Positions 8,854 through 14,905 of a stretch of 21,744 nt of DNA are shown piece by piece. Position 1 is the first letter of the stretch; the number at the start of each line of letters is the position of its first letter. The notes below the pieces were generated by a model. The model did no database searches and had not been told where the DNA came from. It was given only the letters and a program-made list of their open reading frames with translations. Position numbers and translations under genes: made by a program. The stretch lies in assembly GCA_902494545.1 (NCBI GenBank), contig CABUTP010000003.1, forward strand, positions 1 to 21,744, written 5' to 3'. This DNA is from an uncultured Collinsella sp. Lineage in GTDB: Bacteria > Actinomycetota > Coriobacteriia > Coriobacteriales > Coriobacteriaceae.

Positions 8854-9999
8854 CTAGGCGGTGGGGAGTCCTGGCGTGTTGGCGGCCTGCTGCGGCTTGA
8901 GGCGGGCGTTGCGCCAGATGATTTGGATAACGTAGCCGAGCATAAAGACAAAGGCCACGCCGCTGATGAAGTCGCCGATGAGGGGAAGTCCTGTGAGGGC
9001 ACCTGCCGCGATACCGCCCACGGCGGCCATAGCGTAGCGGTTCTGGCTGTGTCCGACCATGCGGGCGATTGCGCACCCCGCAAAAGCGGTGGAGACCAGC
9101 GCGACCCCGATCACGGCGCACATGAGGGCTCCGGCAAGCGACAGGCCGGCAATCGAGATAATCAGCAGCAGGATGGTGGGGATGACAGCAATCGTGCCCA
9201 GAAGACCGCTCACCCACAGGGGCGTGGGGCGCTGGTGAAGCATGCCGGCGGCGCTGGCGGTCGCTCGCGGAAAGACGAGCTCGAGCAACAGGGCGATAAA
9301 GCAGGTCGAGAGTGCCGCGGCCACGATGCCGCCGACGATATCGTTAAGGGTGGAAGTATCTTCGTTCTCGGTGCGGTCGATCTTGAGCGTGCCGACCTCG
9401 GCTCCTGCGGCGCGCTCGGGGTCCTCGGAAACATGCGCGTTCACGGTGCCGGTAATGCGGGCATTCTTGCCCAAGACGAGCTTATCGGCCCAAACCTCGA
9501 CGTCGCCCTCGACGGTGCCGTCGATGGTTACCGTACTGCCCGCGAGTGCTGCCGACTTGGCGGAGCCGCGCAGGGCAACTGTCTCGCCCATTGCGTAAAA
9601 ACAGTTGGCGGCGCTACCGGCGTTGAGCACGACATGCTGACCGGCTACCGTCACGCTGCCATCGATTGCGGTTTTGGAGATATCGATGGTGCGCGCCGCC
9701 AGGCGAACGGCTCCGCCTACGGTGCAGTCGCGAATCGACAAGCTCTCGCCTGCCGCGATAATATCGCGGCCGATGGAGGTATCGTCCAGGTTGAGGCTCT
9801 GACCAGCCCAGTACAGGTCGCCTTCGACGCCAGATGGGGTGGAGTCTTCGTCGGTCGCGAGAACGTTTCCGGCGGTATCCGTGCCGGCAAAGGCTCCGGC
9901 GGGAAGGGCAACGAGCGCCAACGCGATGAGGGCGAGTGCGAAAAAGAGGCGACCTCGCGTTTTGCGACGTTGCGTCGGCGGGAATTGATTGCAAGGCAT
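8854..9999 (-). CDS. Bactofilin-like polymer-forming membrane protein
   Basis: 381 aa, ATG at 9999, with GAAGGA 6 nt upstream on the minus strand. A signal peptide is clear: basic RRKTRGR, a hydrophobic core at about 18-38, then AFA before GTD. Residues ~55-190 form short beta repeats (VGGAVRLAARTIDI, AIDGSVTVAGQHVVL, STVTIDGTVEGDVEV) of the kind seen in the bactofilin/polymer-forming cytoskeletal family. A linker near 195-215 is followed by several C-terminal membrane segments (IVGGIVAAALSTCFIALLLE; SGLLGTIAVIPTILLLIISI; GDFISGVAFVFMLGYVIQII). The beta domain would therefore be extracytoplasmic, unlike classic cytosolic bactofilins. Function is not known; a role in envelope organisation is inference. 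Confidence 0.8.
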   Translation of the reverse strand: MPCNQFPPTQRRKTRGRLFFALALIALALVALPAGAFAGTDTAGNVLATDEDSTPSGVEGDLYWAGQSLNLDDTSIGRDIIAAGESLSIRDCTVGGAVRLAARTIDISKTAIDGSVTVAGQHVVLNAGSAANCFYAMGETVALRGSAKSAALAGSTVTIDGTVEGDVEVWADKLVLGKNARITGTVNAHVSEDPERAAGAEVGTLKIDRTENEDTSTLNDIVGGIVAAALSTCFIALLLELVFPRATASAAGMLHQRPTPLWVSGLLGTIAVIPTILLLIISIAGLSLAGALMCAVIGVALVSTAFAGCAIARMVGHSQNRYAMAAVGGIAAGALTGLPLIGDFISGVAFVFMLGYVIQIIWRNARLKPQQAANTPGLPTA

Positions 10000-10105
10000 A
10001 GGTGGTCCTTCGTTAGGTGTTCAACATGTATCTAACAGGGTACCCAACGCGCGGGCGCTCTAAAAGAACCTCTCGGTTGCATTTCGAAGGGCTGTGCCGT
10101 GCTGT

Positions 10106-10795
10106 CTACTTTTTGCGATGCAAGAAGCGCGCGATGTCTTCCTCGGTAGGGCTTTTGATGTCAAAGCGCAGCGAGAGCCAGCGCAGGCCCATGGTCACGA
10201 CAACGCATACGACTAACGCGGCGACATTGCTCATAATGCCGCTCATAACGAGACACACATAGCTTGCCGATCCGGCGATAGCCGCGATGGCATAAAAGTT
10301 AGTGCGTTGGAAAATGCCCGGAACCACGCCCATAAAGCCGTCGCGCAACATGCCGCCACCCACCGCGGTGAAAAAGCCCATCATGATGCATACGGCCGGC
10401 GCAAAGCCATAAACCAGTGCCTTGTCCGCTCCGGTGGCGGCGTAGATGCCGACCGAGACGATGTCGAGCAATGGGATGAGTTTCTCGGGTTTATCGACGA
10501 TTGCCGGGAAGATGTAGATGATGGCCGCTGTGGCGATGGAGAGCGGCAGCGCCATTGGCTGGTTGAGGATGTAGACGATGCCGACCTGGAGTGTCATATC
10601 GCGCAAAAGACCGCCGCCCAGACCGCAGACCACCGCGAGCGCGACCGCGCCCACCAGGTCGAGCTTGTGTTCGCGCGCAACCAGCACACCCGAGATCGAT
10701 GCAGCGACAACGGCGAACATCTCGAGCCAAAAGGGGATAGCGACCATGGCGTCCGAGGCATGTGAGGTAACGGTTATAGCGGCGACGACGGGCAA
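10106..10795 (-). CDS. UPF0126/TRIC-type membrane protein
   Basis: Integral membrane protein with the two-fold repeat typical of the UPF0126 (YicG/YadS) family: SISGVLVAREHKLDLVGAVA with GLGGGLLRDM in the first half, and YAATGADKALVYGF with AVGGGMLRDGFMG in the second. About seven helices are expected. Relatives have been proposed as TRIC-like cation channels or small-solute transporters; the substrate is unknown here. Start choice is uncertain. TTG at 10795 (229 aa) has AAAGGA 7 nt upstream, while ATG at 10747 (213 aa) fits the usual family length but lacks a clear ribosome site. It is divergent from the nuclease-fold gene at 11100 and runs toward the bactofilin-like gene. Confidence 0.82.
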   Translation of the reverse strand: MPVVAAITVTSHASDAMVAIPFWLEMFAVVAASISGVLVAREHKLDLVGAVALAVVCGLGGGLLRDMTLQVGIVYILNQPMALPLSIATAAIIYIFPAIVDKPEKLIPLLDIVSVGIYAATGADKALVYGFAPAVCIMMGFFTAVGGGMLRDGFMGVVPGIFQRTNFYAIAAIAGSASYVCLVMSGIMSNVAALVVCVVVTMGLRWLSLRFDIKSPTEEDIARFLHRKK

Positions 10796-10926
10796 GATGG
10801 GGTCCTTTGAGTTACGGGTTTGGACAATGCCCGTACATAGTACATGTTCGGCGCCGATTGCGACCCTATTGCTCGGCAAACGGTCGTGACTGGGCGCGGG
10901 CGTGGCGCTGCTGGAATGTCAGGGAT

Positions 10927-11007
10927 CCAAAACATGTACGTCACCCTCCAAAAACGACATTTTTTGACATCTTTAGAGGCTGACGTACATGTTTGGATTG
11001 AGCTCAC
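10927..11007 (-). repeat. Palindromic element, copy A
   Basis: An 81-nt element whose outer arms TCCAAAACATGTACGTCA (from 10926) and TGACGTACATGTTTGGA (10981-10997) are complementary with one bulged A. Its inner part is also partly self-complementary. It is near-identical to copy B (12118-12197) in inverted orientation: 75 of 81 aligned columns match, with 5 substitutions and one 1-nt indel. Similarity ends sharply at GTGAGCTCAAT, which faces inward in both copies. The strand given is the one whose RNA keeps stem pairing in both copies. Confidence 0.92.
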
Positions 11008-11014
11008 AGCATGA

Positions 11015-11032
11015 GTGAGTTAATTTACTCAC
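11015..11032. promoter_or_regulatory. Candidate operator before nuclease-fold gene
   Basis: GTGAGT (11015-11020) and ACTCAC (11027-11032) form a dyad with a 6-nt AT spacer, 68 nt before the ATG at 11100. TATATT (11039-11044) just downstream is a possible -10 box; with an 18-bp spacer, its -35 region would coincide with the first half-site. The placement fits a repressor site, but no regulator gene is adjacent. Confidence 0.4.
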
Positions 11033-11099
11033 ATCCGGTATATTCCCCCACTTCAACGGACATAAGAGTTTGATACCGGCTCAGAGCGAGAGGCCCTCA

Positions 11100-12107
11100 A
11101 TGGATACTCCTGTTCTCATTTCGCATAAAACCGCATGGCTTGTCCATCATGCGCCCCAGAATTTGGTTCAGTCTCTTGCGCGGCACGACTACCAGATAGG
11201 CGTACGAGGCATCTCCACCCAGCAACGCGTTGCGCACATACGACAGGCCCTTACCGACTGCGGCATTCCGTCCGATATGCTCAAAACTATCGATATCTCG
11301 GTTGTATTCGAATTCGAGCGAATTCGCACCAAAGGCGTCATTTGCCACATTCTTGGACAAAATCTTCCCTACGAGCATATTGACGAGTTGACGCCCGGAA
11401 TCTTCATCACCGACGAAGCCTTCACCTTCGTGCTCGCTGCCGAGTGGATGGATAGGATCGAATATCTCGAATATGGCTATGAAGTTTGCGGCGATTATCG
11501 CATGAGGCTCAATCCCGCCGACCCTTATACCGAGCAACCAGCCACCACCTCCAAGGATGAAATAACCGAACTGCTCGATCGGCACCCCGGCAAACCCGGT
11601 GCCACACGTGCACGGCTTGCGCTCAGGCACATCTACGATCACTCGGCCTCGCCTATGGAGACCGCTTCGGCAATCGCCCTCTCGCTCCCAACAAGCGAAG
11701 GCGGCGTTGGCATCCGAGGTATCGAACTCAACAAACCGCTCGAGATCCCTCAACGTCTCTGGCATTGCGCCAAAGCTCGAACACTCAAAATCGATGCGCT
11801 CGTGACCTATAAGCGCAGGGCGCTCGGTATCGAATATAAGGGCGGCTTTCACGATGAGTTCGAGCGCAAGGGGGCAGATGCGGAGCGAGAGGCCGTTCTC
11901 TCCCAAATGGGATATCGAATCGTTACGCTCACTTCGGCTCAGTTCGGCAGCCAGCTCGCCTTTCACCGCGCCATGAACAACATTCGCGAAGCACTCGGCA
12001 TGCCTCGCTGTACCGACACCGGGTACCAGCGAAAGCAAAACGAACTACGCAAGGCACTTATCCGTAACTGGAAAGGCATGCGAGACGAGGAGGCGCCTTC
12101 CGAATAG
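11100..12107 (+). CDS. Orphan PD-(D/E)XK nuclease-fold (DUF559/Vsr-like) protein
   Basis: 335 aa, ATG at 11100 with GAGAGG 6 nt upstream. The C-terminal third looks like the DUF559/Vsr-like restriction-endonuclease fold: KIDALVTYKRRALGIEYKGG puts Asp232, Glu245 and Lys247 in a D-x12-E-x-K arrangement, followed by H and a helix with ADAEREAVLSQMGYRIV. The N-terminal two thirds (SHKTAWLVHHA; GIFITDEAFTFVLAAEWM; LEYGYEVCGDYRM; SASPMETASAIALSLP) resemble proteins of gut Actinobacteria sometimes annotated near AbiEi-type antitoxins. That relation is recalled, not tested. Codon choice is less GC-biased than in neighbours (many GAA, AAA, ATA), suggesting transfer. It has no partner gene and lies between two inverted palindromic elements. 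A defence, regulatory or mobile-element role is possible; none is shown. Confidence 0.8.
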   Translation: MDTPVLISHKTAWLVHHAPQNLVQSLARHDYQIGVRGISTQQRVAHIRQALTDCGIPSDMLKTIDISVVFEFERIRTKGVICHILGQNLPYEHIDELTPGIFITDEAFTFVLAAEWMDRIEYLEYGYEVCGDYRMRLNPADPYTEQPATTSKDEITELLDRHPGKPGATRARLALRHIYDHSASPMETASAIALSLPTSEGGVGIRGIELNKPLEIPQRLWHCAKARTLKIDALVTYKRRALGIEYKGGFHDEFERKGADAEREAVLSQMGYRIVTLTSAQFGSQLAFHRAMNNIREALGMPRCTDTGYQRKQNELRKALIRNWKGMRDEEAPSE

Positions 12108-12117
12108 TGCCACTCCC

Positions 12118-12197
12118 GTGAGCTCAATCCAAATGTGTACGTCAGCCTCCAAAGATGTCGAAAAATGTCGTTTTTGGAGGGTGATGTACATGTTTGG
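12118..12197 (+). repeat. Palindromic element, copy B
   Basis: An 80-nt element starting 10 nt after the nuclease-fold stop codon, the inverted counterpart of copy A. The outer arms near 12129-12144 and 12182-12197 pair with three G-T wobbles, and an inner 8-bp stem pairs CCTCCAAA with TTTGGAGG. It may form the 3' end of the nuclease-fold mRNA, although no U tract follows. Confidence 0.92.
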
Positions 12198-12230
12198 TTG
12201 GGGCGTGCGGCCGAGAGAGGATTCGATAAC

Positions 12231-12255
12231 AAAAAAGCTCCCATTCCCGGGAGCT
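12231..12255 (-). terminator. Terminator of tRNA-Ser(CGA)
   Basis: On the minus strand AGCTCCC pairs with GGGAGCT across a 6-nt loop and is followed by a T run (A at 12231-12236 on the plus strand). It lies 14 nt past the tRNA 3' end. Confidence 0.88.
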
Positions 12256-12268
12256 TTCTCAACCAAAA

Positions 12269-12359
12269 TGGCGGAGGAGGAGGGATTCGAACCCTCGTGA
12301 CCTTATACAGGCCAAACGGTTTTCGAGACCGCCGCATTCAACCACTCTGCCACCCCTCC
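12269..12359 (-). tRNA. tRNA-Ser (anticodon CGA)
   Basis: A 91-nt class II tRNA with encoded CCA. The acceptor GGAGGGG pairs with CTCCTCC and the discriminator is G. The D region is TGGCAGAGTGGTTGAATGC, the anticodon loop CTCGAAA gives CGA, a long variable arm follows, and the T loop is TTCGAAT. It reads TCG serine codons. It lies downstream of tRNA-Ser(GGA) with a hairpin between them, and no separate promoter is visible. Confidence 0.96.
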
Positions 12360-12368
12360 GCGTGGGGT

Positions 12369-12398
12369 AAAAACAAAGCAGGCTCGAAGGCCTGCTTT
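12369..12398 (-). terminator. Hairpin/terminator between the two tRNA-Ser genes
   Basis: On the minus strand AAAGCAGGCC pairs with GGCTTGC-like sequence: plus-strand arms are 12375-12384 and 12389-12398 with a CGAA loop and one wobble. TTTGTTTTT follows on the minus strand. It looks like a terminator for tRNA-Ser(GGA), but the CGA gene beyond it shows no promoter, so it may be leaky or serve as a processing site. Confidence 0.75.
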
Positions 12399-12407
12399 GG
12401 AATTAAC

Positions 12408-12498
12408 TGGCGGAGAGTCAGGGATTTGAACCCTGGAGACGCTTTTGACGCCTACACGATTTCCAATCGTGCTCCTTCGGCCACTCGGACAACTCTCC
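12408..12498 (-). tRNA. tRNA-Ser (anticodon GGA)
   Basis: A 91-nt class II tRNA with encoded CCA. The acceptor GGAGAGT pairs with ACTCTCC and the discriminator is G. The D region begins TGTCCGAGTGGCCGAAGG, the anticodon stem is CACGA/TCGTG with loop TTGGAAA (anticodon GGA), a long variable arm follows, and the T loop is TTCAAAT. It reads TCC and TCT codons. Confidence 0.96.
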
Positions 12499-12514
12499 GT
12501 TAAATGCGAAAGTC

Positions 12515-12542
12515 AGTATACACGAGGAATCGCAAAGTGCAA
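12515..12542 (-). promoter_or_regulatory. Promoter of the tRNA-Ser genes
   Basis: Minus-strand TTGCAC (12542-12537) and TATACT (12520-12515) are separated by 16 bp. The -10 box lies 16 nt upstream of the tRNA-Ser(GGA) 5' end. Confidence 0.75.
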
Positions 12543-12892
12543 ACAGAAAAGTTGGCATTTTTTGAAACGCTTGGCTTCGTGATGGGGTCCAGGAGGCCAA
12601 AAACGGGCTCTGACCAGCATGGCTGCATGCGGCAAATTGTTCAAAATGGGTATTTATAAACGACGTGGCAGCAATTTTAAAAATCTTTGAACGGTGTTGT
12701 GAACCACTGGTATGCATTTCACGACCACAGCCCTGCAATTGCTGACCTGCGGTTTGATTTGGCTTGTCCCCGCAGTGCCGTATCTTGTCCACAGATCCGT
12801 CAAGCATTTGGTCAGCATTTGGTTGGAAGACGCATGAAATGCCGTGTGAGTATGGACATATGTGGAGGTCATGAGGTTGTAGCTGCACATTC
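12543..12892. other. 350-bp stretch without a recognisable gene
   Basis: This spacer between the divergent tRNA-Ser and rpsF promoters is clearly more AT-rich than its neighbours. I see no ORF with convincing codon use, ribosome site or homology. It contains a tandem direct repeat, AGCATTTGGT at 12803-12812 and 12814-12823 (11-bp period), and a single near-consensus DnaA box, TTGTCCACA, at 12785-12793. It may be regulatory or a decayed remnant. Confidence 0.6.
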
Positions 12893-12921
12893 TTGCAGCC
12901 TGGGAGGTTGAAAGATATTAT
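12893..12921 (+). promoter_or_regulatory. Promoter of rpsF operon
   Basis: TTGCAG (12893-12898) and TATTAT (12916-12921) are spaced by exactly 17 bp. Transcription from it would start near 12928, just before the leader hairpin and about 65 nt before rpsF. Confidence 0.7.
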
Positions 12922-12937
12922 TACCAAGTCTTTTCCT

Positions 12938-12966
12938 GCTTCAGGCGCACCTTCACGACCTGAAGC
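12938..12966 (+). promoter_or_regulatory. rpsF leader hairpin, candidate S6:S18 control site
   Basis: GCTTCAGG (12938-12945) pairs perfectly with CCTGAAGC (12959-12966) around a 13-nt loop, 26 nt before the rpsF ATG. Many bacteria regulate rpsF operons through an S6:S18-binding leader RNA, and this is the only candidate structure. I did not match it to the published consensus. Confidence 0.5.
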
Positions 12967-12992
12967 CACATTTGCCCAGAGGAGGTGACAAT

Positions 12993-13286
12993 ATGAAGGC
13001 TTATGAACTGCTGTTCTTTGTTGACCCGTCGCTCGACCCCGAGACTCGTCTCGCTGTTATGAAGCGTATCGATACCACGATCGCTGAGGGCGCTGGCAAG
13101 GTCGACTCCGTTGACGAGTGGGGCAAGCGCAAGCTCGCCTACGAGATCAACGACCTCACCGATGGTGACTACACCCTCATCAACTTCCACGCAGATCCTA
13201 CCCAGATCGCCGAGCTTGATCGCGTCCTGCGCATCACCGACGCTGTGGTCCGCCACATGATCGTCCGTCGCGACGACCAGGAGTAA
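12993..13286 (+). CDS. rpsF: 30S ribosomal protein S6
   Basis: 97 aa. The protein binds 16S rRNA together with S18 in the 30S platform. It begins MKAYELLFFVDPSLDPE and contains WGKRKLAYEINDLTDGDYTL and RITDAVVRHMIVRRD, all typical of S6. The ATG at 12993 has GAGGAGGTGA just upstream; longer frames reaching to 12972 lack a ribosome site and add non-conserved residues. It is the first gene of the rpsF-ssb-rpsR-rplI operon, a widely conserved order. It has no glutamate-rich C-terminal extension of the kind modified by RimK in E. coli. Confidence 0.97.
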   Translation: MKAYELLFFVDPSLDPETRLAVMKRIDTTIAEGAGKVDSVDEWGKRKLAYEINDLTDGDYTLINFHADPTQIAELDRVLRITDAVVRHMIVRRDDQE

Positions 13287-13334
13287 GACTGTCGTTTTGG
13301 ACTGGGCTTGTGCCCCAAGAGGAAGTAGTGAGTT

Positions 13335-13787
13335 ATGAGCATCAATCGAGTGAACATCACCGGTAACCTCACGCGTGATCCCGAGCTGCGCGCCACCGCC
13401 GGCGGAACCCAGGTTCTGTCCTTTGGCGTCGCCGTGAACGATCGTCGCCGCAACCCGCAGACTGGCGAGTGGGAGGACTATCCCAACTTTGTCGACTGCA
13501 CCATGTTCGGCACGCGTGCCGAGGCCGTGAGCCGTTTCCTGGCAAAGGGAAACAAGGTCGCGATCGAGGGTAAGCTGCGCTACAGCTCTTGGGAGCGCGA
13601 CGGCCAGCGCCGGAGCAAGCTTGAGGTCATCGTCGATGAGATCGAGTTTATGAGCTCCCGTGGTGGCCAGGGTGGCTACGATCAGGGCGGTTACGCCCCC
13701 GCAGCTCCCGCGCCCGCAGCGCGTCCTGCCGCACCGGTGGCTACGCCGCCCGCGGTCGACGTCTACGATGAGGACATCCCGTTTTAA
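13335..13787 (+). CDS. ssb: Single-stranded DNA-binding protein
   Basis: 150 aa. It binds and protects single-stranded DNA during replication and repair. The OB fold covers about residues 1-110 (INRVNITGNLTRDPELRATA, VSRFLAKGNKVAIEGKLRYS). A Gly/Pro/Ala-rich disordered linker follows, and the tail DEDIPF is the canonical tip that recruits replication and repair proteins. The ATG at 13335 is preceded by AGAGGAAG. It lies 48 nt after rpsF in the usual position between S6 and S18, so its supply is tied to ribosomal-protein expression. Confidence 0.97.
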   Translation: MSINRVNITGNLTRDPELRATAGGTQVLSFGVAVNDRRRNPQTGEWEDYPNFVDCTMFGTRAEAVSRFLAKGNKVAIEGKLRYSSWERDGQRRSKLEVIVDEIEFMSSRGGQGGYDQGGYAPAAPAPAARPAAPVATPPAVDVYDEDIPF

Positions 13788-13814
13788 GGGCTGTTCACCT
13801 ATTTTTGAGTGAGA

Positions 13815-13840
13815 GGCGGCTTCGGTTCGCCGAAGTTGCC
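13815..13840 (+). promoter_or_regulatory. UUCG-capped hairpin before rpsR
   Basis: GGCGGCTTCGG (13815-13825) pairs with CCGAAGTTGCC (13830-13840), with two G-T wobbles and a TTCG tetraloop. It ends 19 nt before the rpsR ATG, close to the ribosome site GAAAGG, and has no T run. It could be an mRNA stability or processing element or a translational control site. Confidence 0.6.
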
Positions 13841-13859
13841 AAACGAAAGGTATTTTGAC

Positions 13860-14126
13860 ATGGCTAATGATTTTTCTGCACGTCAGCCGCGTCGTAAGTA
13901 CTGCCAGTTCTGCAAGGAGAACACTGAGTTCATCGACTATAAGGACACTCAGCTTCTCCGTAAGTACATGACCGACCGTGGCAAGATCAAGCCCCGTCGC
14001 GTCACTGGCGCTTGCACGCAGCATCAGCATGACATCGCCAACGCCATCAAGCGCGCCCGCGAGATGGCTCTCCTGCCGTACACCGTCCCCGTGGTTTCCT
14101 CTCGTGGCAACCGCGACCGCGGCTAA
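13860..14126 (+). CDS. rpsR: 30S ribosomal protein S18
   Basis: 88 aa, S6 partner in the 30S platform. The core CQFCKENTEFIDYKDTQLL and GKIKPRRVTGACTQHQHD are diagnostic. Cys15, Cys18, Cys52 and His55 give a zinc-ribbon-like set, so this is the metal-binding (C+) form. The ATG at 13860 is chosen over an in-frame upstream extension to 13809 because GAAAGG lies 8 nt before it and the extension is not S18-like and overlaps the hairpin. Confidence 0.97.
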   Translation: MANDFSARQPRRKYCQFCKENTEFIDYKDTQLLRKYMTDRGKIKPRRVTGACTQHQHDIANAIKRAREMALLPYTVPVVSSRGNRDRG

Positions 14127-14141
14127 GAAGGGAGACGCATC

Positions 14142-14681
14142 ATGAAGGTTATTCTTCTCGATGAGATCAAGGGCAAGGGCGGCGAGGGTGACGTCGTAGA
14201 GGTCGCTCAGGGTTACGCTGAGAACTTCCTGTTCCCCAAGAAGCTCGCTGTTGCCGCCACCAAGGGCAACCTCAAGCAGCTTGACGAGCGTCGCAACAAC
14301 ATCGCCAAGCGCGAGGCCGTCCGTCTGGCTACCGCCAACGAGACCAAGGCTGCCTTCGAGGGCAAGACGGTCACCGTTGACGTCAAGGTCGGCGACGAGG
14401 GCATCCTCTTTGGCTCCGTTACCGCCGCTATGATCGCTGACGCCATCAAGGCTCAGCTCGGTATGGACATCGACCGCAAGCGCGTCGAACTCGGTAAGCC
14501 CATCAAGGTTGCCGGTGCCCACACCGTTGCCATCTCGCTGTACCGCGAGATCAAGGCCGAGGTTGTCGTTCTCGTTGGCGTTACCGCCGAGGAGCTCGCT
14601 GCCGAGGCTGAGGTCGAGGAGGCCGCTGAGGTCGCCGAGGCCGAGACCGCCGAGGTCGAGACTGAGGCTGCTGCCGAGTAG
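14142..14681 (+). CDS. rplI: 50S ribosomal protein L9
   Basis: 179 aa, the two-domain L9 protein that binds 23S rRNA near the L1 stalk. The N-terminal signature is MKVILLDEIKGKGGEGDVV with GYAENFLFPKKLA, followed by the connecting helix and a C-terminal domain around ISLYREIKAEVVVLV. It is about 30 residues longer than the usual ~149 because of an Ala/Glu-rich acidic tail (EAEVEEAAEVAEAETAEVE). The ATG at 14142 is preceded by GGGAGA and follows rpsR by 15 nt. A strong terminator closes the operon. Confidence 0.96.
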   Translation: MKVILLDEIKGKGGEGDVVEVAQGYAENFLFPKKLAVAATKGNLKQLDERRNNIAKREAVRLATANETKAAFEGKTVTVDVKVGDEGILFGSVTAAMIADAIKAQLGMDIDRKRVELGKPIKVAGAHTVAISLYREIKAEVVVLVGVTAEELAAEAEVEEAAEVAEAETAEVETEAAAE

Positions 14682-14713
14682 CATTTGCTGCAACGCAACA
14701 ATCTTGTTCTAAG

Positions 14714-14752
14714 AAGGGCGCTCTGGGAAACCAGGGCGCCCTTTTGTTTTTT
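14714..14752 (+). terminator. Terminator of rpsF-rplI operon
   Basis: AGGGCGCTCTGG pairs with CCAGGGCGCCCT (one G-T wobble, GAAA tetraloop) and is followed by TTTTGTTTTTT. It separates rplI from dnaB, so dnaB probably has its own promoter in 14753-14905. No strong one is visible there; TATATA near 14800 with a poor -35 is the best candidate. Confidence 0.92.
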
Positions 14753-14905
14753 GCGCTGAGTGAGTGTCATGGTGAACGTTGCGTCGAAGTCCTATATACG
14801 GGACCGTTCATCCGTTTGGTTCGGTGATGATTGGCGGCGCGCGGCGCGTTTTGGGACCGTGGCTGATACTATGGATGCTCGCAAGCGATATGAATGAGGA
14901 TGCTC

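Noticed and set aside
8794..10035. 413-codon plus-strand open frame opposite the bactofilin-like gene
   Set aside because: The minus-strand frame has a signal peptide, beta repeats, membrane helices and a ribosome site; the plus-strand product is a mirror with no such features.
10898..12207. GGGCGTG on both sides of the palindrome-flanked gene (10898-10904 and 12201-12207) as a target-site duplication
   Set aside because: The left copy is over 20 bp from the element edge while the right is 3 bp away, and a GC-rich 7-mer is expected by chance.
12418..12969. 183-codon minus-strand open frame through the tRNA-Ser(GGA) gene and the spacer
   Set aside because: It overlaps a clear tRNA, its promoter and the rpsF promoter/leader, and it resembles no protein family.
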